DNA of 36,053 bases from an uncultured Pirellula sp. (lineage in GTDB: Bacteria; Planctomycetota; Planctomycetia; Pirellulales; Pirellulaceae): contig CAIOHR010000019.1 in assembly GCA_903858115.1 (NCBI GenBank), forward strand, positions 1-36,053. Direction: 5' to 3'. Shown one piece after another: positions 7,680 to 15,064 of this stretch. The notes beneath the pieces were generated by a model. The model had not been told where the DNA came from. It worked only from the letters and a program-made list of their open reading frames with translations, and made no database searches. The position numbers were made by a program, and so were the translations under genes. Numbering within the stretch: position 1 is the stretch's first letter; each line of letters opens with the position of its first letter.

Positions 7680-10600
7680 CTAAGGTACGAACATTCGCTC
7701 ATTCGAGATGAGAAGTACTTGCGCCAACTGCTCCAGGGGCGAGAGTATCTGTTCAGGCTTGCCTGTAAAGTCTTTCTCTGCAATCCAGGAAAGCGCTTCT
7801 TCGCGAACGGGATTCAGAGTTGAGATGACTGGGGACCACAGGAATTGATCGTTATTCAGCACTTGGTCAATATCCACTACGAAGTCAACTGTTTCGTTCG
7901 CCTCCACTTGCAACGCTGCGACACTTAAATCCACCTCACGATTTTGCAAGGAAATTGATTTAAGAATGCCCTGTCTGCTCGAGACGATGAAGGTGCGAAT
8001 GCCGTCACCCTCGGTCGACTGATGAATCATCGTGGACTGAATCGAAACCGTTCCATTTTCTGGCGCGGTCCAGCGTCGAACAATCGCATGTTGACGGTCA
8101 TTGCCAGGGTGCCCACCTCGCGACGTTAGCTGCAGCCAGCCGAGTGCTGCATCCGGTAGTTGTGATCCTCCCTGCCATGCGGAGCCGTTGAAGTGGGGCA
8201 ACGATGTGAACGAGTTGAGTTTTCCTGCGGCTTCGTTGATCTCGCCATAACCATAGCTCCAGGCTGCAGCGCGTGCATTCGCTGAGTCTATATTGGTTGC
8301 CTGTTCTGCAGTCACTAAGAATTGCTCCGCAATCAAACCTTCCTCGCGGGTTGGCATTCGCCCTAAAACTGTGTTGTACAGTTGTTGGACAGCGGCCGAT
8401 GCATCCAGGTTGGCAACGATCTTCCTTGCTCGTGCGACAACAAACGGATGGTTCATGGCGAAGAGTGCCTGTTGCGGCGTCGTGGTTTCAGACCGTTCCG
8501 GGGAATGTAGATCGGGATTCGCAAAGTCGAAGACGCTGAGCAACGTTGGCAAGAACTGTCGATCGATGGTGATATAGACCGATCGCCGAAAGCCGAACAA
8601 GTCTGTGCCCGGTCCACCCATTGTCAGGTCTAACTCTCCCGATGTCGCCAACAGGGAATCACGCCAGGCTTCAAATTGCAATCGACGCCGGCTGCTTCGC
8701 CAAAGCAATCGGTTCTCCGGATCTCGTTCTTGTGCCAACACACGTTCCGAGGCAGTCGCGGGGTCGTCCGAATTTTGTCGATACGTTGCAGAGAGCATGA
8801 TGGCGCGATGCAATGACTTTGTGCTCCAACCGCTGGAGATGAATTGGCTCGTCAAATGATCGAGCAATTCGGGATGGCTTGGCTCCGTCGATCGAAGGCC
8901 AAAATCACTTGGAGTCCGGACCAGCCCCACTCCGAAGTGATGCTGCCACACTCGATTAACCCAAACACGGGCGGTCAGCGGATTCGCTGGATCAACCATC
9001 GCCTTAGCCATCTCCAGTCGTCCGCTTCCATTCGCAAACGGGTGTCGCGTTTCACCTGAGAGCACTTTCAGAAACTGTCGAGGAACTCGTTCTCCCTTCG
9101 TCGCTGGATTCCCGCGCCGAAATACATAGGCATCTTGTTGTACAAGACTGTCGTTCAAGACGACGGCACAGGGAGTCGCGCCGGGTGATTGCAGAATCCA
9201 TTGATCGACTTCATTTTGAGCCTTCCATAACTTTACCCCAGTCGCGTTGTCCCAATACCATTCCGTGTTCATGATCGGCTCGTCAGGGATCACGCAGGGT
9301 GAGCCATCCGCATAAAAAGCATCATGCAATTGTCGATCGCATTCCTCGATCAAGCCTCGATCAACTTCGGGAGTGCTTTGCCACAGAAGATCATTTGCAG
9401 CCAGTAGCGAAGCATATCGCTCTGCAACAACATTCGACGACCCAGGTGCGACCTCGAAGACTTTTGCAACTCGCGGATTGATGGCGATCGAACCATCGAA
9501 CAACTGCTTCGTCACTTCTGCAGAACGTGTCGCGAATTCATCATCTTGAAGTTTGCTAAAGGCGATCCATGGCATGAAGACCGGATCCGATCGATGCTCC
9601 GCATCTGCCAGGAAGGCATGCCATCGTCGTACAACTGCTGGAATCAGTTCTTCCTTACCAGTAAGTTGCACGAAGGCAACCTCGGGATACTTTTCGATCT
9701 CCCGCTGAGCGAGCAAATAATCTTTGATCCGATCTCGGATACGCTTGTTCGCATCGACTCGTGCGATTTCGGTCAATGAACGCAACTTCTGGATTCGCTC
9801 CTGCAATCCTTGCCGACGCAGGTCAGTAGACTCTGATTTTTCAGCCACACTTTTTTCTGCCAAACCGGGCAGTTCAATCTGCTGATCGACACAATTCGCG
9901 AAGACTCCATACAGGGAGTAATAGTCGGCTGTTGGGATCGGATCATATTTGTGATCGTGACAACGCGCACAACCAATCGTTAAGCCAAGAAGTCCGCGGC
10001 CCACAACATCAATCCGGTCATCGATGATATCGTGGGATGAACCCAGAAAACGACGGCCGAGAGTTAGAAAACCCATCGCTGCTTGTGATACAGCGTCGCC
10101 CGGAGCTACTTGGTCGGCAGCAAGTTGCAGCAACACAAATCGGTCGTAAGGCATGTCCTCGTTGAATGCGTTAATCACCCAATCGCGATAAAACGACGAA
10201 TGAACAAACCGCCGTTCTTCACGGCCATAAACGTAACCTTTCGTGTCTGAATACCTTGCAACATCTAGCCAGTGGCGGCCCCATCGTTCGCCATAACGGG
10301 GCGATTCAAGCAGCCGATCGATCAGTTGTTCGTAAGCGTCACTCGACGAGTCATGAATGAACGCGTTGATCTCTTCTTGCGTCGGTGGCAAACCGCACAA
10401 GTCATACGTGGCGCGAACGATCAACGTTTTGCGGCTGGCTTCGCCTGTCGCTTGGAGTCCCGCTTCTTGCAATTTGGCCACCACAAATCGATCGATGTCA
10501 TTCTTGACTCCAGCATCGTCACCCACCGTTGGTGGAACACTGGCACGAAGAGGCTGAAACGACCAATGCTTTCGCCATAGGTCTTCTGTTCGTTTCGAGA

Positions 10601-11144
10601 GTGGCGTTTCTGTTGGCCAGGGAGCGCCCATCGCAATCCAGCGAGCAAGATCGGCAATCTGATTCTGAGCAAGAGGCTCGCCCGTCTCCGCAGGAGGCAT
10701 CCTCACGTCCGCATCTAGGCTTCGAATGCGATCAAGCAACTCACCCCGTTGATTGTCACCCGGAACGATCGATGGACCGCTATCGCCGCCAGACATGATC
10801 GCGTCACGTGAATCCAATCGAAGACCAGCCCACTGTTTCTTTTCTCCATGACATTGTTGGCACCGTTCAACCAACAGCGGTCGAATCTGCTTTTCAAAGA
10901 ATTCGATGTCTGCTTGAGCCGTTCTCGCTACGGGGTCATCGGCCAATGCACTCGCAGTGTTCCATTGCGTCAAAAAAAAGGAATTGGCGAACACAGCAGC
11001 GAGCAACCATGGCGTGAAGGCATATGGCGCGAAGGCATATGGCGGATTGTTGGAGTAACAATGCCCTGTCGGTGTCGCGGAGTTTCCGCAAAGAATCGCA
11101 GTGCTTTTCATTCTGGATTCCATGAGACGTGATTCAAAGAACAT
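7680..11144 (-). CDS. PSD1 and planctomycete cytochrome C domain-containing protein (DUF1549/DUF1553)
   Basis: A 1154-residue planctomycete-type exported protein. A hydrophobic segment (about 45-60) ends near ASALA-DD, a likely signal-peptidase site. A planctomycete cytochrome-C-like domain follows, with haem motif CQQCHG (95-99) and distal GEPLAQNQIADLARWI. DUF1549 (about 210-420) carries a second CxxCH (CARCHDHKYDP, 392-396), and DUF1553 is in the C-terminal half (WVNRVWQHHFGVGLV, SRRRLQFEAWRDSLL, TTPQQALFAMNHPFV). A block of about 150 residues (960-1110) rich in Trp, Gly and beta-like sequence interrupts the DUF1553 tail and may bind ligand. Electron transfer is plausible from the haem sites, but the family reaction is not established. 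The start is uncertain: 11144 gives the longest form, while the Met at 11111 has a GGA about 10 bases upstream. First gene of the catabolic operon. Confidence 0.92.
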   Translation of the reverse strand: MFFESRLMESRMKSTAILCGNSATPTGHCYSNNPPYAFAPYAFTPWLLAAVFANSFFLTQWNTASALADDPVARTAQADIEFFEKQIRPLLVERCQQCHGEKKQWAGLRLDSRDAIMSGGDSGPSIVPGDNQRGELLDRIRSLDADVRMPPAETGEPLAQNQIADLARWIAMGAPWPTETPLSKRTEDLWRKHWSFQPLRASVPPTVGDDAGVKNDIDRFVVAKLQEAGLQATGEASRKTLIVRATYDLCGLPPTQEEINAFIHDSSSDAYEQLIDRLLESPRYGERWGRHWLDVARYSDTKGYVYGREERRFVHSSFYRDWVINAFNEDMPYDRFVLLQLAADQVAPGDAVSQAAMGFLTLGRRFLGSSHDIIDDRIDVVGRGLLGLTIGCARCHDHKYDPIPTADYYSLYGVFANCVDQQIELPGLAEKSVAEKSESTDLRRQGLQERIQKLRSLTEIARVDANKRIRDRIKDYLLAQREIEKYPEVAFVQLTGKEELIPAVVRRWHAFLADAEHRSDPVFMPWIAFSKLQDDEFATRSAEVTKQLFDGSIAINPRVAKVFEVAPGSSNVVAERYASLLAANDLLWQSTPEVDRGLIEECDRQLHDAFYADGSPCVIPDEPIMNTEWYWDNATGVKLWKAQNEVDQWILQSPGATPCAVVLNDSLVQQDAYVFRRGNPATKGERVPRQFLKVLSGETRHPFANGSGRLEMAKAMVDPANPLTARVWVNRVWQHHFGVGLVRTPSDFGLRSTEPSHPELLDHLTSQFISSGWSTKSLHRAIMLSATYRQNSDDPATASERVLAQERDPENRLLWRSSRRRLQFEAWRDSLLATSGELDLTMGGPGTDLFGFRRSVYITIDRQFLPTLLSVFDFANPDLHSPERSETTTPQQALFAMNHPFVVARARKIVANLDASAAVQQLYNTVLGRMPTREEGLIAEQFLVTAEQATNIDSANARAAAWSYGYGEINEAAGKLNSFTSLPHFNGSAWQGGSQLPDAALGWLQLTSRGGHPGNDRQHAIVRRWTAPENGTVSIQSTMIHQSTEGDGIRTFIVSSRQGILKSISLQNREVDLSVAALQVEANETVDFVVDIDQVLNNDQFLWSPVISTLNPVREEALSWIAEKDFTGKPEQILSPLEQLAQVLLISNERMFVP
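11011..11040 (-). repeat. Two tandem 15-bp units in the PSD1 N-terminal coding region
   Basis: Two adjacent 15-bp units (11011-11025 and 11026-11040) differ at one base and encode PYAFA-PYAFT on the minus strand, just before the hydrophobic core of the signal peptide. In-frame duplication; slipped-strand copy variation would lengthen the leader by five residues at a time. Confidence 0.85.
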
Positions 11145-11166
11145 TCAGTGCACGAGCAGGGCTTGT

Positions 11167-11200
11167 CTGTGTTCTGTATACTTAACTGTGTTCTCCATAC
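11167..11200. promoter_or_regulatory. Tandem operator-like direct repeat upstream of the catabolic operon
   Basis: Two 15-bp copies, CTGTGTTCTGTATAC (11167-11181) and CTGTGTTCTCCATAC (11186-11200), match at 13 of 15 positions and are 19 bp apart start to start. They lie 23-56 bp upstream of the longest PSD1 start, where a promoter and operator would be expected. The GTATAC core in one copy is reminiscent of operators used by GntR-family regulators of acid catabolism, but no such regulator is in the window, so the binding protein is unknown. Seen directly: the repeat. Inferred: the regulatory role. Confidence 0.5.
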
Positions 11201-11355
11201 AATGTACATTTCGGCTAAGGCTAGTCAAGGACCGTCCGGCCTTTCACGCATCTGGTAGCTTTAGGACGCTTCGATGATTCGCGGCCGAATTCGCTCTTTA
11301 AGAATTCGTTTCATTACTGTTTCGTTGGCTCGTAAAGCCGCGGGCGAATTGGCAT

Positions 11356-13797
11356 CTACTGCCGGCCCATCGCAGCACGGATGGCGTCCTCGGGCTTGAC
11401 CAGGTGATCCGAGTTGTTCGGGTCATCCGCGATCGAGAGCTGCACGCCCTTGACCTCGCCGTTGAAGTGGTTGCCCACCGTGCCGTAGTCCGGCGAAATC
11501 GCCGCGCCTGAATCCTCACCGACATCCGTGCCGTCATCGGCGGAGAAGATCGTCGCCAGCGTCGCTTCGACGTTCCCCTCGCCTACCTTCTTGCCGTCGG
11601 TGTAAAGCGTCACCTTGCCACCCTTGCCGAGACCGCCGCCAGCATAGGCGAACTCCATGCGGACTTGGTGCTGGCCTGCCGGGAGAGGATCCTTGGCCTC
11701 GACCATGAAGTTCTTGAAACCACCCCAGTTGTAGCAATACTTGAGCTTGCCCTTGTGGGCATACAGGGTCCACCCGCCTATGTTGGCACCCTGACAGATG
11801 ATGACTCCTCGTGCGCCGTTCTCTGGCACGACGATTTCCGCGGTGATGGAGTGGGATTTGTTCTTAATGTTGAGGACGCAGTTTTCCGAGAGGCGTCCCA
11901 TGCCTCCGACGAGGAGCTGAGTCTTGCCCTGGATGAGAACTGGCCGGCCGGCGAGATCCGGGTTGAGCTTCTCGAAGAGCCGGTCGTCCAGCGGCAGCAC
12001 CTTGTATTGCGCGGCCTCGATCAGCCATTGGCGCTGCAGCTCGTGGAGCTTCTCCGGCATCTGCTTGGCGAGGTCGTTTGCCTGGCTCCAATCCTTGCTG
12101 CCGTCGTAGAGCTCCCAAACATCATCGTCGAATGCCGGCCTCGGCGCGTTGAGCCAGGGCGTGTAGTGCTTCGTGACCGCGGACCAGCCTTTGTAGTAGA
12201 TGCCGCGGTTGCCCATGATCTCGAAGTATTGCACGTCGTGCTGCTCGGCAGCTTTGGCGTTATCGAACGTGTAGAGCATGCTGGTGCCCTCGATGCGATC
12301 CTGCTGAATGCCATTCACCGACTGAGGCTGCGGGAGATGGGCTGCCTCGAGGATGGTCGGGGCCACGTCAATCACATGGGTGAATTGCGTGCGAAGTTCG
12401 CCCTTGGCCTTGATGCCGTTGGGCCAGTGGACGACGGTGGCGTTGCGCGTGCCGCCCCAATGGGAGGCGACCTGCTTGGTCCACTGGAAGGGCGTGTTCA
12501 TGGCGTGCGCCCAAGCGACGGCGTAGTGGTTGTAGGATTCTGGCCCGCCGAGCTTGTCGATCCGCGCCGTAAGGTATTCGGCCGTCTCTTGGCCTTGCAA
12601 GCCATTGAAGTAGCTCATCTCGTTGAAGCTCCCGTTGATGCCACCCTCAGCCGAGGCACCGTTGTCGCCGACGATGTAGTAAATGAGCGTGTCGTCGAGG
12701 ATGTCCAGTTTCTCCAGCGTGTCCACGACGCGGCCCACGTTGTGGTCTGTGAATTCCATGTAGCCCGCATACACCTCCATCTCGCGACGCAGCGCGGGCT
12801 TGAATGCTTCAGGCATCGCGTCCCATGCCGGCACTTCCTGTGGGCGCGCGGTGAGCTGGCAGTCTGCCGGGACGACCCCAAGTTTTTTCTGCCGGGCAAA
12901 GGTCTCATCACGCACTTTGTCCCAGCCCTGGTCGAACTTGCCCTTGTATTTGTCGGCCCATTCTTTCGCGACATGGTGGGGCGCATGAGTGGCACCGGGC
13001 GCGTAGTAGATGAAGAACGGCTTGTCAGGCGCCAGCAGCTTCTGTTGTGCAATCCACTTGATGGTCTTGTCGGTCATGTCCGTCATGAGGTGGTAGCCCT
13101 GCTCGGGAGTCTTCTTGTTTTCTACCGGCGTCGTGCCCTCGTAGAGCGTCGGATACCATTGGTTTGCCTCTCCGCCGAGGAAGCCGTAGAAATACTCGAA
13201 GCCACCGCCGCCGGTCGGCCACGCGTCAAAAGGGCCGATGGGGCTGGTCTCCCACACGGGGACTTCGTGATTCTTTCCGAACTGTGCGGTAGCGTAGCCA
13301 TTGAGTTTGAGTGTCGTGGCCAGGGGCGCCATGGAGTTGGGCCGAACCGAGCTGTACCCCGGCGCCCCGGTCGCAATCTCGGTGATGCCGGCCATGCCGA
13401 CGGAATGGTGGTTGCGCCCGGTGAGCAACGCCTGACGGGTCGGCGAGCAGATGGCGGTCGTGTGGAAACGATTGTACTTCAGACCGCCAGCCGCCAGCTT
13501 CTCGAGGGTTGGCGTTTGGCAGGGGCCTCCATAAGTGCTGGTGGACCCGAACCCCGCGTCATCCACGAGGATGACCAGCACGTTGGGGGCGCCCTTCGGC
13601 GGACGCAGTTGGTTGATGGGCGGATTCTTGGAATCCGGATTCTTCGCGTCATAGACGATCGACCTTGGACGAGTCGTGTTGGGCATCGGCAGATGTGCGC
13701 GGTCGAGGTCGACCTCACGAGTCTGCGCCATGCCTTGTGGGGTGAAAACTGCGCCCAGCGCAAGACTGAGAGCGGCCAGTATGGCTTTTGTCTTCAT
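11356..13797 (-). CDS. Arylsulfatase (formylglycine-dependent, AtsA-like long form)
   Basis: Type I sulfatase that hydrolyses sulfate esters after conversion of Cys117 to formylglycine (motif CSPTRQALLTGR, the C-x-P-x-R signature). Metal ligands Asp79-Asp80 are in VLVDDAGFG. A clear Sec signal peptide, MKTKAILAALSLALG with cleavage near GMA-QT, places it in the periplasm or outside. The length of 813 residues and the extended C-terminal beta domain (about 600-780, with LYTDGKKVGEG and HFNGEVKGVQL) match the long AtsA-type arylsulfatases. I chose the ATG at 13797: it has an AAAGG about 10 bases upstream and makes a clean signal peptide; upstream Mets at 13815 and 13833 are alternatives. The gene is visibly richer in G/C, especially at third positions, than its neighbours, which suggests acquisition from a higher-GC donor. 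It lies 96 bp after the DUF4239 gene. Confidence 0.93.
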   Translation of the reverse strand: MKTKAILAALSLALGAVFTPQGMAQTREVDLDRAHLPMPNTTRPRSIVYDAKNPDSKNPPINQLRPPKGAPNVLVILVDDAGFGSTSTYGGPCQTPTLEKLAAGGLKYNRFHTTAICSPTRQALLTGRNHHSVGMAGITEIATGAPGYSSVRPNSMAPLATTLKLNGYATAQFGKNHEVPVWETSPIGPFDAWPTGGGGFEYFYGFLGGEANQWYPTLYEGTTPVENKKTPEQGYHLMTDMTDKTIKWIAQQKLLAPDKPFFIYYAPGATHAPHHVAKEWADKYKGKFDQGWDKVRDETFARQKKLGVVPADCQLTARPQEVPAWDAMPEAFKPALRREMEVYAGYMEFTDHNVGRVVDTLEKLDILDDTLIYYIVGDNGASAEGGINGSFNEMSYFNGLQGQETAEYLTARIDKLGGPESYNHYAVAWAHAMNTPFQWTKQVASHWGGTRNATVVHWPNGIKAKGELRTQFTHVIDVAPTILEAAHLPQPQSVNGIQQDRIEGTSMLYTFDNAKAAEQHDVQYFEIMGNRGIYYKGWSAVTKHYTPWLNAPRPAFDDDVWELYDGSKDWSQANDLAKQMPEKLHELQRQWLIEAAQYKVLPLDDRLFEKLNPDLAGRPVLIQGKTQLLVGGMGRLSENCVLNIKNKSHSITAEIVVPENGARGVIICQGANIGGWTLYAHKGKLKYCYNWGGFKNFMVEAKDPLPAGQHQVRMEFAYAGGGLGKGGKVTLYTDGKKVGEGNVEATLATIFSADDGTDVGEDSGAAISPDYGTVGNHFNGEVKGVQLSIADDPNNSDHLVKPEDAIRAAMGRQ

Positions 13798-13893
13798 CTT
13801 TGTTTTGCCTTTCATGTGGTTACTTACTGTCAAAAAATTGGCGATGTGTACTTGAGAGGAATAGGATCAACAAGTGATCTACGTTGTGTAGCT

Positions 13894-14679
13894 TCATAGC
13901 TTGCTGCTTTCCATGGTGTTTAAAACATCGTTCATTGCCTGTTGGCTTACTTTTAGAAAACCTTCTTGCCCACGATCGAGGTCGACAATCAAGTAGAGCA
14001 CTAGCGTAAAGGCGAGCGTCATAATGAGCATCTCGGGCGAGCGTTGTGTTCCGGAAAGCCCGGCTTGATATCCAATCGACATCATGCCCAGTAGCGTGAG
14101 GCTGAAGAGTGCTATCCAGATACTAAACGGGATTCGATTACGAAGCCCGATGAAGACACGCTTGGAATGAATGTCGATCGTTTCATTCAGCGACTGCAAA
14201 AAGAGACCTGTCGTAATGGACCTTGGATCCTTGTCGGCGGCCATCACGGCTTGCGACCAGATTTGCTTCAGCAATTCATCCGACTGCTCCATCAACTTCT
14301 TCATCATGCCTATGTTGAGAGGTTGCACACGATTCGCTGTGTACTCGCGAAGCCGTTTAGCGATCTCCGATCGCTGGGGTTCAGGCAATAGTTGACTCCG
14401 TAGATAAGTTGTTCCTATCGAGTTGGCTTCTTCAAGTACAACTTGGCGGCGTGCATCAAATCTGCTTGCCGCCATACTGAAGGTGAACGCGAGTATGAAC
14501 GCCAGCAAGCCTAGGATAGACGCGACCATCGCCGCCACCGGTGTTTCCTGTTCTTTGGATTTGTGAGCAAGTCGCCATCTTCCAAAGCGATACCCAAACT
14601 CCACTGTCAAGATCGAAAGAACGATTACAACGACGAAGAAGCACCAAAGAGGTATGTGATCGAGAGGCTCGATATCCAT
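13894..14679 (-). CDS. Bestrophin-like (DUF4239) membrane protein
   Basis: A 261-residue integral membrane protein with four hydrophobic segments at about 12-32, 48-70, 185-206 and 215-236, and a roughly 110-residue soluble helical stretch in the middle. The arrangement and the conserved SRFDARRQVVLEEANSIGTTYLR block after helix 2 identify the DUF4239 bestrophin-like family, known in bacteria but with no proven function; chloride-channel activity is suggested only by distant resemblance to bestrophins. The ATG at 14679 is 16 bp after the stop of the glucokinase remnant. The upstream GGAAAT is weak as a ribosome-binding site. It is followed after 96 bp by the sulfatase gene in the same direction. 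Confidence 0.82.
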   Translation of the reverse strand: MDIEPLDHIPLWCFFVVVIVLSILTVEFGYRFGRWRLAHKSKEQETPVAAMVASILGLLAFILAFTFSMAASRFDARRQVVLEEANSIGTTYLRSQLLPEPQRSEIAKRLREYTANRVQPLNIGMMKKLMEQSDELLKQIWSQAVMAADKDPRSITTGLFLQSLNETIDIHSKRVFIGLRNRIPFSIWIALFSLTLLGMMSIGYQAGLSGTQRSPEMLIMTLAFTLVLYLIVDLDRGQEGFLKVSQQAMNDVLNTMESSKL

Positions 14680-14695
14680 GGCGATTTCATTTCCG

Positions 14696-14899
14696 TTATT
14701 TTAAAAGTGCGGATTCAAAGTGTGTAGAATTTGCCGCTTTGGGCTCGTCGTGCGTTTTAAAACCCGCCATCTTACCATCTTCCAGAGCTTGCTTCGCATC
14801 CAGGGTGCCATAGAGCTGGATGAACCGGCAACGCTCTGTTTCTCCCGTGACCAGAAACTTGACGCCAGTCCCGCCGATATCAATGCTGAGTACGTTCAT
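14696..14899 (-). pseudogene. Remnant of a ROK-family (polyphosphate) glucokinase, N-terminal part only
   Basis: The 67-residue reading frame starts MNVLSIDIGGTGVKFLVTGE, which is the phosphate-binding first strand pair (D-x-G-G-T-x-x-K) of ROK/polyphosphate glucokinases. About the first 45 residues can be matched to that family's N-terminus (the stretch TLDAKQALEDGKMAGFK fits the helix that follows). It then ends THDEPKAANSTHFESALLK and stops, against about 240-260 residues for an intact kinase, so catalytic Asp and zinc/ATP regions are absent. Frame and start codon are intact, so a small peptide could still be made, but kinase activity is not possible. A six-residue longer start exists at 14917. 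It lies 16 bp before the DUF4239 gene. Confidence 0.65.
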
Positions 14900-14944
14900 A
14901 GGTGACCTCGCAAACACAGTTTCTGAATCGTGACATTATCAACG

Positions 14945-15000
14945 GCCTGCTTTCAGTGCAGGCGAACGGCTTGGTTCGAGTTTTACTCTCCACGCCGTTC
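14945..15000. other. Two adjacent inverted repeats between surface-protein gene and ROK remnant
   Basis: GCCTGC (14945-14950) and GCAGGC (14958-14963) form a perfect 6-bp stem with a 7-base loop. Immediately next, GAACGGC (14964-14970) and GCCGTTC (14994-15000) form a 7-bp stem with a 23-base loop. Together with the hairpin at 15021-15051 they make three stem-loops in about 110 bp. They could belong to a 3' untranslated region, a small RNA or operators; no T-run follows. Confidence 0.4.
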
Positions 15001-15020
15001 GATGACATTTCATCTGTATA

Positions 15021-15051
15021 GGTGCGTGACGGGAGTCTTGGGTCACGCACC
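15021..15051 (-). terminator. Strong stem-loop just after the glycine-rich protein gene
   Basis: GGTGCGTGAC (15021-15030) and GTCACGCACC (15042-15051) form a perfect 10-bp stem with an 11-base loop, 13 bp past the stop of the gene at 15065-16609. No uridine run follows on the minus strand, so it is either a non-canonical terminator or a 3'-end stabiliser rather than a classical intrinsic terminator. Confidence 0.55.
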
Positions 15052-15064
15052 GGAAGGCTGCTAA

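Noticed and set aside
11287..11309. Repeated GAATTCG pair near the sulfatase stop
   Set aside because: A 7-base direct repeat is expected by chance; no hairpin with a T-run or target-site duplication accompanies it.
11665..13899. 744-codon open frame on the plus strand
   Set aside because: It lies entirely antisense to the arylsulfatase, whose CSPTR motif, signal peptide and domain content are unmistakable. The open frame is a by-product of high G/C at third positions.
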